Source: JBJXGV01 sp046160485
GTDB lineage: Bacteria; Orphanbacterota; Orphanbacteria; JBJXGV01
Direction: 5' to 3'
Assembly: GCA_046160485.1 (NCBI GenBank)
Contig: JBJXGV010000072.1
Location: 102,760-166,759, forward strand
Length of the DNA stretch: 64,000 nucleotides
Shown: positions 7,945 to 16,980 of the stretch, in pieces
How positions within the stretch are numbered: the stretch's first letter is position 1
How the letters are laid out: every line of letters begins with the position of its first letter
The notes under the pieces: generated by a model
Databases searched by the model: none
Told to the model about the DNA's origin: nothing
The model's input: only the letters and a program-made list of their open reading frames with translations
Position numbers and translations under genes: made by a program

Positions 7945-9555
7945 TTACGGTGCGGGACGGTTCGCGGCGGACAGTTCATCGCTGCCGATGATGTAGATCT
8001 CTCCGGCGTCCGCGCGTTCGTCGCGAGGGCCGTCCGCGAAAGGCGCGCCGACGACGAGGCGCTCGTGATCGCGAGGGGCCCCCGCCAGCCGCGCGAGCGA
8101 ATACCCCGCTTGATCCTTCGCGCCGCCGCCTTCGATCACCTTGTCGGCCGTCGCGTCGATCACGAGCCGCTGTCCGGGATTCGCGAAGAGATCCGGGCGG
8201 CCGAGCAGAAGGAAGACGCGCCCCGCGCGTTCGCGCGACGGGCTTCCCGCGCTCGCGAGGTTCGCGGCGATCGCCAGGTCGCTCGCGTTCGAACGCCCCC
8301 ATTGCAGCGCGAGCAGGTTGCGTCCGATGTGTTCGTCTTCGAACTTTCCGGTGAGCGTGAGGTCGGCCTCGCGCGAGAGATCGTAGCGCCGCTTCCACGC
8401 GGACCGCTCGCGTCCGCGCACGATGTAGACCATCCCGCAGCGCGCGCGCGACGCCTGCTCGTCGTCGGCGAGGTCGGCGCCGATCGCGATCTCCGCGCGC
8501 CCATCGTCGTCGAAGTCTCCCGCGGCAACGCCGACCCCCGAGTTTTCATAGGGGCGTCCGCCGTAGAACACGCAGTCCGCGTGGCGCGCCAGATCGGTCT
8601 TCTTCGACAACTCCTCGCGCGTGTCGCCGAACACGATGTATGTGTCCCCCGAGTTCGTCTTCGCGTTTTCGCCGCCGTCCGCGAAGTTCGCGGAGAGAAT
8701 CAAATCGAGGCGCTCGTCGCCGTCGACGTCGGCGGTCGCGATGCAGCGGCCGAGTCCGTCGTTCGGATCGACGCCGTCGATCCGCCAATCGGGAAAATCG
8801 ATGAGATCGTAGTGCGCGGATTGATCCTTCCACGGGCGTCCCCAGAAACAGTAGATCTCGCCCGAATCGCGGCGGCGGTTTTTGCTCGCGTCGCCATCGA
8901 CCGCCGCGACGAGAAGATCGTCGAAGCCGTCGCCGTCGAGATCGGCGAAGTGAAGCGTTTGTCCGAGGCGATCGCCTTCGTCTTGACCGAGAAGAATCAG
9001 GTCGGCCGCCTTTTCGAGGTCGAGGATTTCGCGCGCGGACTCGGCGGGCGCGCCGCCGTAGACGATCGTCACGCTGCCGCCCTGACGCGAAAGCGTGTCG
9101 CCGGGAAGTCCCGCGAAGCGTGCGCCGATCGCGATGTCGGCGATGCCATCCGCGTCCCAATCGCCGGTGGCGACCGACGTGCCGACGCGTTCTGTCTTGC
9201 GCGCGCCATAGAGGATCGCGGCGGTGCCGAGGCCGGGTGTATTCGGTTTGTGAGAAACCGCGCGGCCGAAGAAGAGGTAGACCTCGCCTGCGTTGCGGCG
9301 ATCGTCGTTGTAGGAATCCGCAAGCCACGCGCCGACCGCGAGATCGTCGGCCCCGTCGCCGTTCCAATCGCCCGACGCGAGCGAAACGCCGAACTCGTCG
9401 CGATCGCCCTCGCCGAAGAGGCGCTGATCCCAGTGTGTCTGCAGATCGATCGTCGCAGTCGGTTGCGCGGCGAGTTGCGCGCGCGTCGACACGAACGGCG
9501 GGAGCGCAACGAGCGCGAGTGCGAATGCGAGAAGAATGACGGCGCGCGATGACAT
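7945..9555 (-). CDS. Secreted FG-GAP/VCBS repeat protein (integrin-alpha-like propeller)
   Basis: The 536-residue product starts MSSRAVILLAFALALV, a clean signal peptide cleaved near residue 30. The rest is about seven repeats of the FG-GAP type, each carrying a calcium-loop motif such as DWNGDGADDLAVG, DWDADGIADIAIG, DLDGDGFDDLLVA, DVDGDERLDLILS and DFDDDGRAEIAIG, followed by a GE[IV]Y..FG strand. This predicts a seven-bladed beta-propeller that binds calcium in the loops, located outside the cytoplasm. The specific ligand is unknown. I chose the ATG at 9555 because a TGT-TATGTT extended -10 sits seven bases ahead of it. The upstream in-frame ATG at 9567 lies inside that hexamer. Confidence 0.85.
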   Translation of the reverse strand: MSSRAVILLAFALALVALPPFVSTRAQLAAQPTATIDLQTHWDQRLFGEGDRDEFGVSLASGDWNGDGADDLAVGAWLADSYNDDRRNAGEVYLFFGRAVSHKPNTPGLGTAAILYGARKTERVGTSVATGDWDADGIADIAIGARFAGLPGDTLSRQGGSVTIVYGGAPAESAREILDLEKAADLILLGQDEGDRLGQTLHFADLDGDGFDDLLVAAVDGDASKNRRRDSGEIYCFWGRPWKDQSAHYDLIDFPDWRIDGVDPNDGLGRCIATADVDGDERLDLILSANFADGGENAKTNSGDTYIVFGDTREELSKKTDLARHADCVFYGGRPYENSGVGVAAGDFDDDGRAEIAIGADLADDEQASRARCGMVYIVRGRERSAWKRRYDLSREADLTLTGKFEDEHIGRNLLALQWGRSNASDLAIAANLASAGSPSRERAGRVFLLLGRPDLFANPGQRLVIDATADKVIEGGGAKDQAGYSLARLAGAPRDHERLVVGAPFADGPRDERADAGEIYIIGSDELSAANRPAP

Positions 9556-9562
9556 CGGCCAC

Positions 9563-9571
9563 AACATAACA
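9563..9571 (-). promoter_or_regulatory. Extended -10 of a leaderless promoter
   Basis: The minus strand reads TGT-TATGTT followed by seven bases and ATG (9555). This fixes the start of the FG-GAP gene and implies a leaderless transcript. No clear -35 is seen. Confidence 0.45.
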
Positions 9572-9598
9572 CGGTGACCGCGACGCGGCGGGCGGATT

Positions 9599-10426
9599 TC
9601 AGCCGAGCCAATCGCCGCGGTAGACCTCGCGCGCGGGGCCCTCGGTCCAGACGCCGCTCTCGTCCCAGCCGGCGTCGAACGTGCCGCCTTCCATCTCGAT
9701 GCGCGCGCACCGCTCGGCACGGCCCGTCAGCACCGCGGCGGCGAGCGCGGCCGCGGCGCCCGTGCCCGACGACGCTGTCGGTCCGACGCCGCGCTCCCAG
9801 ACGAGCACGAGCAGGTGGTCGCGCGCGACGACGCGTACGAACTCGACGTTCGTGCGAGCGGGAAAAAGCGCGTGCGATTCGATGAGCGGCCCGTAGCGCG
9901 CCGCGGCGACGGGGCCGTCAACGAAGAGGACCGCGTGCGGATTTCCGAGGGAAAGCGCCGTGACGGGAATCGGAACGCCGTCGAGCCGCGATTCGATGAA
10001 GCGCTCGCCCGGCGCGCGCATCGGGATCTCGTCGGGACGCAGTCGAGGCTCGCCGAGCGGAATGCGGATCCCGCCGCGCGCGTCGCGCGGCACGTTCACG
10101 CTCACGACGCCTGACCGCGTCGAGATCGTGAGGCTCCGGAAAGCATCGCCGGACGGCGCCGCAGCAGGCCGAGCGTCGGCGAGCCAACGCGCGGCGCACC
10201 GCACACCGTTCCCGGAAATCTCAGCCTCGCTGCCGTCCGCGTTCCAGATCTCGACGCGCGCATCGGCGGCGCCTTCACCGGGAAGCGCGAGCAGCACGCC
10301 GTCGGCGCCCGCGCCGCGCTTGCGATCGCAGAGCGAGCGCACAAGCGCGGCGCACTCGGACGGCCGCTCGGCGCACTCGAGAAGAATGAAATCGTTGCCG
10401 AGCGCCTCCAGCTTGACGAAACGCAT
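9599..10426 (-). CDS. dapF: Diaminopimelate epimerase (catalytic Cys replaced by Ser)
   Basis: DapF converts LL- to meso-diaminopimelate for lysine and peptidoglycan synthesis. The 275-residue length is typical. The first catalytic cysteine is Cys77 in GNGVRCAAR, and the substrate-binding GNPH motif is at 161-164. The second catalytic site, normally ACGxG, reads TASSGTGAAAA here, so the base expected at Ser220 is serine (codon TCG), not cysteine. The ERG motif before it (211-213) is intact. Either serine works in this lineage or the protein has changed role. The gene follows the SIMPL gene by 6 bp in the same direction. Confidence 0.9.
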   Translation of the reverse strand: MRFVKLEALGNDFILLECAERPSECAALVRSLCDRKRGAGADGVLLALPGEGAADARVEIWNADGSEAEISGNGVRCAARWLADARPAAAPSGDAFRSLTISTRSGVVSVNVPRDARGGIRIPLGEPRLRPDEIPMRAPGERFIESRLDGVPIPVTALSLGNPHAVLFVDGPVAAARYGPLIESHALFPARTNVEFVRVVARDHLLVLVWERGVGPTASSGTGAAAALAAAVLTGRAERCARIEMEGGTFDAGWDESGVWTEGPAREVYRGDWLG

Positions 10427-10432
10427 CGCGCG

Positions 10433-11176
10433 CTACTTGATCGTGAAGGCCGCGCGCACGGTCGCCACGACTTCCTTCTCGATCGTCGACGTGTCGTACG
10501 CCCCGTAGTCGGAGATTTCCATGGAGCTCGGCTGAAGCACCTGCGTCACGCCGACGCTCGCGGACTTGAGGCTCCCGAGCTTCCCGCCGCTCGACTGCGC
10601 GATCGTGCCCGCGCGGTTGCGCGCATCCTCGATCGCACCCGCAAGCATCTGCACGCGCAATTCCGGCAGCTTCGAATAGGAGTACTCGACGCTCTGCGAC
10701 GCGAAGAAGACGCCCTCCGCGAGAAGTGCGCCCGAGTCCTTCGCGATCTGCGTCACGCCGAGAACATCGGTCGAGAGAAGCTGCACCGTTTGGCGCAGCG
10801 TGTATTCCGTCGGCCCGCCTTCCGGCCCGCCCCAGACTTGCTCTACGTTGAGCGGCGAAACCGTCAGGCTCGATTCGGCGATGCCATGCCGCTGGAAGAA
10901 CGCCACCACCGCCGCGTAGTCGGCCTTCATCTCCGCGTTCGCTCCCGCGAGGCCGGCCATCGTCGTACGGCGCGAGAAACCGCTCGTCCACTTGACCGTG
11001 TCCGACGTGATGCGCTGCCGCACCGATCCCGTCACCGAGAGCGAATTGTCGAGCGCCTTCGCGCGATAGAACATGAGCGACCAGATCGCGGCGCTCGCGA
11101 TGAGGCAGACGCCGAGAACGAGCGCCGCGACGGACGCGGAGCCGCGGTTCGATGATGCGGACGAGATTGTGTTCAC
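10433..11176 (-). CDS. SIMPL-domain (DUF541) protein
   Basis: This 247-residue protein has one N-terminal membrane anchor or signal segment (about residues 10-30, ASVAALVLGVCLIASAAIW). The SIMPL/DUF541 fold follows, with the usual SVTGSVRQRITSDTVKW start and repeated alternating strands. The family is periplasmic or membrane-linked, is found next to many unrelated genes, and has no agreed activity. I start at the GTG at 11176 because AGGAGG lies seven bases ahead. The longer frame to 11350 adds basic, non-homologous residues. A promoter (ATGACA, 18 bp, TATACT) lies at 11252-11281, leaving a leader of about 70 nt. Confidence 0.82.
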   Translation of the reverse strand: MNTISSASSNRGSASVAALVLGVCLIASAAIWSLMFYRAKALDNSLSVTGSVRQRITSDTVKWTSGFSRRTTMAGLAGANAEMKADYAAVVAFFQRHGIAESSLTVSPLNVEQVWGGPEGGPTEYTLRQTVQLLSTDVLGVTQIAKDSGALLAEGVFFASQSVEYSYSKLPELRVQMLAGAIEDARNRAGTIAQSSGGKLGSLKSASVGVTQVLQPSSMEISDYGAYDTSTIEKEVVATVRAAFTIK

Positions 11177-11251
11177 GGAAATCCTCCTGGGCGCGCAACC
11201 ATGGCCGTCGCGGAGCGGTGCGTCGATCGGCGATTCGTGCGGGGTGAGCGC

Positions 11252-11281
11252 AGTATAGGAGGCGCGCTCGGAGGCTGTCAT
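11252..11281 (-). promoter_or_regulatory. Sigma-70-type promoter for SIMPL-dapF
   Basis: On the minus strand ATGACA (11276-11281), 18 bases and TATACT (11252-11257) match the consensus at 10 of 12 positions. It lies between divergent genes and reads toward the SIMPL gene and dapF. Confidence 0.65.
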
Positions 11282-11444
11282 CGGCGAACTTGTGCGGTGG
11301 CGCGCGGTGGGCGCGCCGTGCGCGGAACGGCGCGGTATGCGCCCGATCAAACGACGTGCGGCGCGGCGCGCGCTGAACTACCCTGCACGCGACACGAAGC
11401 GGCCCGACGCGGCACACGCGCCCGCACTCACACAAGGAGACGCG

Positions 11445-12203
11445 ATGACGAAAGCTCTGGAGGGACGCGCCGCACTCATCACGGGCGGCGGAACGGGGAT
11501 CGGCCGCGCGACGGCGCTGCGGCTTGCGTCGATGGGGGCGATCGTCGTCGTGAACGGCCGGCGCGAGGCGCCGCTTCGCGAAACCGTCGCGGCCATCGTC
11601 GCCGCGGGCGGGCGCGCGTTCGCCGCGATCGGCGACGTCGCGCGCGACGCCGACGCCGCGCGCATCGTCGCCGAGACCGTCGCGCACGCGGGCCGCCTCG
11701 ACATCCTCGTCAACAATGCGGCGCTCGTGAAACGCAAGCCGTTCCTCGAGACGACACCCGACGACTTCCGCGCGATCCTCGAGACCAATCTCGTCGGCGT
11801 CGTGAGCGTCACGCGCGCAGCGATCCCACTCATGGCGCGCGGCGGCGCGATCGTCAACGTGTCGACGGGCGCGGCGATTCGCGCGGTGCCGGGCTTCGCC
11901 GCGTACGGCGCGTCGAAAGCCGCGCTTCTCTACCTCACGCGCATCCTCGCGCTCGAGTGCGCGCCGCTTGCGATCCGCGTCAACGCCGTCTCGCCCGGCG
12001 CGATCGAAACGCCGATCCACGAGACGTTTCTTCCGCCCGAAGAAGTCGCGACTCTGGCCGAGAATGTCGCGACGTGGACGCCGATGAAACGCATGGGAAA
12101 GGCCGAGGAGATCGCGAGCGCGATCGCGTACCTCGTTTCGCCGGAAGCCGCGTACATCACCGGCGTGAATCTCTCGGTCGATGGAGGAAGCACGGCCGCG
12201 TAG
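11445..12203 (+). CDS. Short-chain dehydrogenase/reductase (FabG-like SDR)
   Basis: This is a 252-residue classical SDR. The dinucleotide-binding motif is TGGGTGIG at 13-20, NNA is at 90-92, the catalytic Ser is at 140 and the YxxxK pair is Tyr154-Lys158. The NGRR after strand beta-2 suggests NADP(H). The tail GVNLSVDGGSTAA is typical of FabG-like reductases and glucose/3-oxoacyl dehydrogenases. The substrate cannot be assigned and no fatty-acid genes are near. AAGGAG precedes the ATG at 11445. The longer open frame upstream lacks similarity and was dropped. Confidence 0.88.
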   Translation: MTKALEGRAALITGGGTGIGRATALRLASMGAIVVVNGRREAPLRETVAAIVAAGGRAFAAIGDVARDADAARIVAETVAHAGRLDILVNNAALVKRKPFLETTPDDFRAILETNLVGVVSVTRAAIPLMARGGAIVNVSTGAAIRAVPGFAAYGASKAALLYLTRILALECAPLAIRVNAVSPGAIETPIHETFLPPEEVATLAENVATWTPMKRMGKAEEIASAIAYLVSPEAAYITGVNLSVDGGSTAA

Positions 12204-12221
12204 ACGGCCGCGCGCGATGCG

Positions 12222-13904
12222 CTAGGCGCGCACGGTCTGGGGCGGCCCTTCGACGTACGGAGCGTGCCCGGCGGCGCCTTCGGGAAGAAGTGCGCGCGCC
12301 ACGCTCGCGACATTCGCAAGACTCGCGACGGTTGCGCGCGCCTCGCGCGGCGGAACACCGTGGAACGGCGAACGCAGCGCAACGGATTCCGGATCGCCGT
12401 GCGTGGCCGTGACGTACTCGTGGAAATGTTTGTGCGCGATGAGGTACGTCATCAGCGCGACCAGTTTGTGCGGCGGAAGCCCCGTGCGCGCCGCTTCGCG
12501 AATCGTGCTCACGAAGAAGCGCCGCCGCTGCCGGCCGCCGCGCAGCAAGTAATACGAAAGCGTCCGCGCGAGAATCTTGATCGACTTCCAATCAGGCCCG
12601 CGGCCCTTCTCCTGCCCCTCGGGGACTTCCTTCGTGTACTGGTTCAGCCCCGCGACGAGCCGCGCCGCGTAGTTCTCGTACTTGTAGAGCGAGCGCACGA
12701 GCCAGTTGTATCCCGCGAGCAGCTCGTCCTGCGTCATACCGTGCGGGACGTAATTGAGGTCGGCGGCGCCGTGCCCCATCGTGTTTTGGAAGTCGACGTC
12801 GAGAAGGCGCCCCTCGCGCGCGAGCCGCGCGTGCAGCGGGGTCTTCTCGAGCGCCGTCAGAATCCCCGCGGTCGTAAACGGAATCCCCGCCTCGCGCAGG
12901 AAGTCGAACTGCTCCTCGAAGATCGCCGTGTCGTCCGAGTCGAACCCGACGATCATCCCGGCCGTGAGCACGAGGTTGTGCCGCTGGATGCGGTGAATGC
13001 GCTCGAGCATTTCGCCGCGGACGTTCTGCCCCTTCTTCGTTTCGAGCAGGCTCGTCGCGCGCGGCGACTCGATGCCGATGAAGATGCTCTCGAAATTCGC
13101 CTCGCGCATGAGCCGCATGAGGTCGGGCTTCTCCGCGAGATTGAGCGTGAGTTCGCCGCCGAACCGCACCGGAAATCCGCGCTCCTTGTTCCACTTCGCC
13201 ATCTCGATCAGCAGTTCCTTCGCATAGCGCGGATTGCCGATGAAGTTCGCGTCGGAGAACGCGATCGACTGACCGCCGAGCGCGTGGATCGCCTCGATCT
13301 CGTTCATCACCTGCGCGACCGGCTTGACGCGCGGCACGCGTCCGTCGGTGATGATGATGTCGCAGAACTCGCACTCGAACGGGCAACCGCGGCTCGTCTG
13401 CACGTACGTGTGGAGATAGCGGTCGAAGCGGAGAAGATCGAATCGCGGCACGGGCGAGTCGGCGATCGCGACGTTCTTCTCTTGCACGTAACGCTCGCGC
13501 GCACCGCCGCGCTTCAGGTCGTCGAAGAATTGCGGCCAGATGTATTCGGCCTCGCCGACGAACATTCTGTCGAAGTGTCCTTCGGCGCGTTCGGGAACGA
13601 GGCTCACGTACGGCCCGCCGATCGCGACCGGAATGCCGCGGCGGCGAAAAACCTTCGCGATCTCGATGGCGCGCGAGAACTGCACGTTGAATGCCGTGAT
13701 CCCGACGAGGTCGGCCTCGGCATCGAAGTCGATCGGCTCGACGTTTTCGTCGACGAGCGTCACGTCGTGTTCGCGCGGCGTCAGCGCGGCGACCGTGAGC
13801 AGCCCGAGCGGAGCCTGGCCCATGCTGGCCCCGACGAGATCCGAGATTCCGGTGAAGCTCCAGAGCGACGCGGGAAACTGTGGATTGATGAGCAGAACTT
13901 TCAC
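12222..13904 (-). CDS. B12-binding radical SAM protein
   Basis: The 560-residue protein has an N-terminal cobalamin-binding Rossmann domain (about residues 1-130: LLINPQFPASLW, GITAFNVQFS, IGGPYVSLVPE). The radical SAM TIM barrel follows, with its 4Fe-4S motif CPFECEFC at residues 174-181, and then a long C-terminal helical domain of the DUF4070 kind. Members of this class perform methylations or rearrangements, for instance in hopanoid, lipid or secondary metabolism. The exact reaction is not predictable here. I start at the GTG at 13904, which has GAAGGAG ahead of it. The in-frame ATG at 13925 is too early for that ribosome site. Confidence 0.88.
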   Translation of the reverse strand: MKVLLINPQFPASLWSFTGISDLVGASMGQAPLGLLTVAALTPREHDVTLVDENVEPIDFDAEADLVGITAFNVQFSRAIEIAKVFRRRGIPVAIGGPYVSLVPERAEGHFDRMFVGEAEYIWPQFFDDLKRGGARERYVQEKNVAIADSPVPRFDLLRFDRYLHTYVQTSRGCPFECEFCDIIITDGRVPRVKPVAQVMNEIEAIHALGGQSIAFSDANFIGNPRYAKELLIEMAKWNKERGFPVRFGGELTLNLAEKPDLMRLMREANFESIFIGIESPRATSLLETKKGQNVRGEMLERIHRIQRHNLVLTAGMIVGFDSDDTAIFEEQFDFLREAGIPFTTAGILTALEKTPLHARLAREGRLLDVDFQNTMGHGAADLNYVPHGMTQDELLAGYNWLVRSLYKYENYAARLVAGLNQYTKEVPEGQEKGRGPDWKSIKILARTLSYYLLRGGRQRRRFFVSTIREAARTGLPPHKLVALMTYLIAHKHFHEYVTATHGDPESVALRSPFHGVPPREARATVASLANVASVARALLPEGAAGHAPYVEGPPQTVRA

Positions 13905-14037
13905 GGGAGGGACTCCTTCGAACAAGTACGTGTGCGGGGGAATCTAGTCGCTCGCCTGCGGCATGTCCAGAAAAGACTTACGCGGAGCCGCGCCGCGCGC
14001 GAGCTCGCACTGCGTGCTGTCATCGCGGTGCGGGGCG

Positions 14038-14046
14038 TGGTATTCT
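14038..14046 (+). promoter_or_regulatory. Extended -10 for the 14111 gene
   Basis: TGG-TATTCT is an extended -10 element; no good -35 is seen. It implies a leader of about 60 nt ending in AAGGAG before the ATG at 14111. Confidence 0.45.
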
Positions 14047-14110
14047 GTTCTCCCGTTTCCGAACGAACTCAGACGCTCTGTTTCGCCACGCCCACTAAGG
14101 AGCCTGCCCG

Positions 14111-15991
14111 ATGACACCACAGCGACTGCGTATTTTCTCCGTTCGAGCACTCTGCACGATGGCGCTCGCGATGTTCGCGGCGGCAATCGCCGCGCCGACG
14201 GCCGGATTCGCCGACGACGACGCCGTCATCGAGCGCGCGGACGCGCGCTTCCTCCGCCAACTCGACGAAGCCATCGCGAGCGGCGAGATCACGCGCGAGT
14301 TCGCGCTTCAGCAAAAGTTCTACTACGTCTTCGAGCCGGAGGAAATCAACCACCGCTTCCGCGTCGAGAACGCAACACCGATGAAGTGCGCGACCAACAT
14401 GGTGCGTGAGTTCATGGAGATGCGCGACCGCGTCGAGCTGACGAGCGAAGTCGTCGAAGAACTTCAGGCCTACCTCGACCGATCCGATCCGCGAATCGCC
14501 GCCGGCAAGACGGACGACCCGCAAAACCGCGTCCTCGCGACCTACGACAGCCCCGGTGGAAACTTCCGCCTGACGTACTTCACCACCGGTACGAACGCGG
14601 TCCCCGTCGCTGACGTCGATCCCGCCAACGGCATTCCCGATTTCGTCGAATGGTGCGCGACCTACTGCGATTCCTCCTGGCAGCGCGAGATCGTCGAGCT
14701 CGAGTTCCAAGCGCCGCTTCTTGATGGTTCAGGGAAATATCAAATCGGTTTCGAACAAATGGGCGCGTACGGCTACGCGACGACGAACGGAATGGGCGGC
14801 ACGCGCATCGTACTGCATCGCAACTTCCTCGGCTTCCCGCAGAACTCGGACCCCGACGGCGATCAGAAGGGCGCCGCGAAGTCGACGGTTGCGCACGAGT
14901 TCAAGCACGCGTCGCAGTATCAAGGGAGCAACTGGAGCGAAGGGAACTGGGTCGAACTCGACGCGAGTTGGGTCGAGGACGCGGTGTACGACTCGACGAA
15001 CGACTACTACAACTTCATCCAGAGCGCGAACGGCATCCGAGCCCCAGCGCAATCGCTCGACTCAGGCGGCGGCGGTCTCTACGAAGACTGCATCTGGCAG
15101 CGCTTCATGACCGACACATGGGGCGAGCGCATCATCTACGAGATCTGGGAGCGGCGGAAGACCAACCAGACCGAGAACATGAAGGTGACGTACGACGTGA
15201 TCTTGCAGCAGTTCAACTCGAGCTTTCCGCTCGCGTACGAAGAATTCATGGAGTGGTGCTATCTCTCGGGCGTGCGCGCGTCGTCGGAACTGACGGGATT
15301 CCGTGAGCGCTGGAGTTACCCGAACTCGCAGATCGCGCAGACGAACACGGTGCTTCCGCTCACGCGCACCGGAACGATCGTGCGCAACGCCGCGAACTTC
15401 GTCATTCTCGATAGCAACGGGCTGCTCACGGGGCTGCCGCATGTTTCGTTCACGTCGGCGATCGGGTCTCCGCTGCAGTTGCGCGTCATCTATACGAACC
15501 TCGCGGGTCAGGAAGATCACGAGGAGATCGTGCTCGACGCGAACGGCGCCGCCGAGGCGGACCTGACGCACTGGCTCCAGGATCTCGACCAGGTCGCGAT
15601 CCTCATCATCAATCCGAAGCGCGACGGCGGGGTCGACCCGTTTTCGATCACGGTGACGGCGCAAGATCTGACGGGGCTCGCGAGCGATGAGAGCGTGGGC
15701 GCCGCGCCGGCGCGGTTCGCGCTCGAGCAGAACTCGCCGAACCCGGCGCGCGCGGGGACGACGTTCCGCTTTTCGCTCGCGCAGGACTCGCGCGTGCAAC
15801 TCGGCGTCTACGATCTCGCGGGGCGCCTCGTGGCGACGCTCGCGGACCGCGCGTCGTTCCGCGCCGGCGCGCACCAGCTCGCTTGGGACGGCCGCAACGA
15901 CGCGGGCGTTCGCGTCGCGTCGGGCGTCTACGCGTACAAGATCGTGGCGGGCAACTTCTCCGAGACGAAAAAGCTCATGCTCGTGAGGTAG
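14111..15991 (+). CDS. Secreted metallopeptidase-like protein (MXAN_6640 type) with FlgD-like C-terminal domain
   Basis: The 626-residue product has a signal peptide (1-34, cleaved near AGFA-DD). A propeptide-like helical stretch follows, then a catalytic domain with AHEFKH (His262, Glu263, His266), and downstream WVELDASWVED, which could supply the third zinc ligand. This is the layout of the MXAN_6640 putative metalloprotease group. The C-terminal ~90 residues (ALEQNSPNPARAGTTF..., YDLAGRLVATL, AWDGRNDAGVRVASGVYAYKI) form a FlgD-like/T9SS type A Ig sorting domain ending in KLMLVR. It is probably exported and fixed at, or released from, the cell surface. The substrate is unknown. AAGGAG precedes the ATG. 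Confidence 0.85.
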   Translation: MTPQRLRIFSVRALCTMALAMFAAAIAAPTAGFADDDAVIERADARFLRQLDEAIASGEITREFALQQKFYYVFEPEEINHRFRVENATPMKCATNMVREFMEMRDRVELTSEVVEELQAYLDRSDPRIAAGKTDDPQNRVLATYDSPGGNFRLTYFTTGTNAVPVADVDPANGIPDFVEWCATYCDSSWQREIVELEFQAPLLDGSGKYQIGFEQMGAYGYATTNGMGGTRIVLHRNFLGFPQNSDPDGDQKGAAKSTVAHEFKHASQYQGSNWSEGNWVELDASWVEDAVYDSTNDYYNFIQSANGIRAPAQSLDSGGGGLYEDCIWQRFMTDTWGERIIYEIWERRKTNQTENMKVTYDVILQQFNSSFPLAYEEFMEWCYLSGVRASSELTGFRERWSYPNSQIAQTNTVLPLTRTGTIVRNAANFVILDSNGLLTGLPHVSFTSAIGSPLQLRVIYTNLAGQEDHEEIVLDANGAAEADLTHWLQDLDQVAILIINPKRDGGVDPFSITVTAQDLTGLASDESVGAAPARFALEQNSPNPARAGTTFRFSLAQDSRVQLGVYDLAGRLVATLADRASFRAGAHQLAWDGRNDAGVRVASGVYAYKIVAGNFSETKKLMLVR

Positions 15992-16011
15992 CGCCGAGGC
16001 ACGACACGCGC

Positions 16012-16947
16012 GTGCTCGGGAAATACGGCTTCATCAAACGACACTACCGGGGGCTCTTCAACCGCTACCAGAGGGGCCTCCCGGTGGTGAAGTACATCTT
16101 CGAAGACGCGCGCGCGCTCGGGTCCGTCGCGTGGCACTTCGTGCGCGGCGGCTTCCGCCTCAAGACAATTGTCGTCTTCCCCCACTTTCCGAGCCGGCGA
16201 TCATCGATCTACCGCATCGCGGGCGCGCTCGGCTGCTACGTGACGAACCGTCGCAGTTTCGGCGCGGCGCGGGCGCTCGTCTATTGGGAGTACCTCACGT
16301 TTCGCGAGGAGGCGGCCGCGGCGCGCACACGCGCGGAGCAGCTCGGCTGCCGAATCATCAACGCGGAGAGCCTCGACATCAGCAAGCGATTCGTCGACGA
16401 ACATTTCGCCGCGGTGTTCGGCTATTCGACGTTCGTCGATCCGATGACGCATACGGGACCGTGCGTCGAGAAGGGCGACGTCAACGCGCTGCACGACGGC
16501 CGCGTGATCGACGCGCCCGTGGCCGCGCCCGATCCGTCGAAGGTCTATCAGATCGTGATCGACAACCAGCACGACGCACGGCTCGTGATGGACCTGCGCG
16601 TGCCGGTTTTCCTCGGCGAGATTCCGTTCGTGTTCGTGAAGTACCGCCCGCTCGGCGAGCGCTTCAAGAACACGACGGTGCGCACGACGCTCGCGGAGAC
16701 GGCGGAGGTGTTTTCGAGCGACGAGCGCGCGAAGCTCGCGGAGTTTTGCGCGCTCGTGAAGCTCGAGTTCGGAGAACTCGACGTGCTGCGCGACCGCCGC
16801 TCCGGACGCATCTACGTCGTCGACGTCAACAACACGCCGCAGAGTCCGCCGGCGAATTGCTCGAAAGCGGACCACGCCCGCGCCGTCCGTGCGCTCGCCG
16901 CGGCGTTCGAGCGCGCGTTCCTCCAGCGCGACTCCGTTTCGGTGTAG
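16012..16947 (+). CDS. ATP-grasp-like protein of unknown role
   Basis: This 311-residue cytoplasmic protein is not a close match to any named enzyme I know. The C-terminal segment GRIYVVDVNNTPQSPPANC resembles the metal/ATP-binding DxNxxP end of ATP-grasp ligases. Upstream segments (PVFLGEIPFVFVKYRPLGERF) could form the ATP-binding strands. I therefore call it ATP-grasp-like with moderate trust. The start at GTG 16012 follows the previous stop by 20 bp. It lacks a strong ribosome site, and the longer frame reaching back into the previous gene was rejected. The next gene, a sugar-type dehydrogenase, follows by 33 bp but has its own -10, so co-transcription is only possible. Confidence 0.6.
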   Translation: MLGKYGFIKRHYRGLFNRYQRGLPVVKYIFEDARALGSVAWHFVRGGFRLKTIVVFPHFPSRRSSIYRIAGALGCYVTNRRSFGAARALVYWEYLTFREEAAAARTRAEQLGCRIINAESLDISKRFVDEHFAAVFGYSTFVDPMTHTGPCVEKGDVNALHDGRVIDAPVAAPDPSKVYQIVIDNQHDARLVMDLRVPVFLGEIPFVFVKYRPLGERFKNTTVRTTLAETAEVFSSDERAKLAEFCALVKLEFGELDVLRDRRSGRIYVVDVNNTPQSPPANCSKADHARAVRALAAAFERAFLQRDSVSV

Positions 16948-16968
16948 CCCCTCCGTGTCGGCAAGCCG

Positions 16969-16974
16969 TAGAAT
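16969..16974 (+). promoter_or_regulatory. -10 of a leaderless promoter
   Basis: TAGAAT is followed by GCGCGC and the ATG at 16981. The same arrangement (TAGAAT, six bases, ATG) occurs at 39718-39730. Confidence 0.4.
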
Positions 16975-16980
16975 GCGCGC

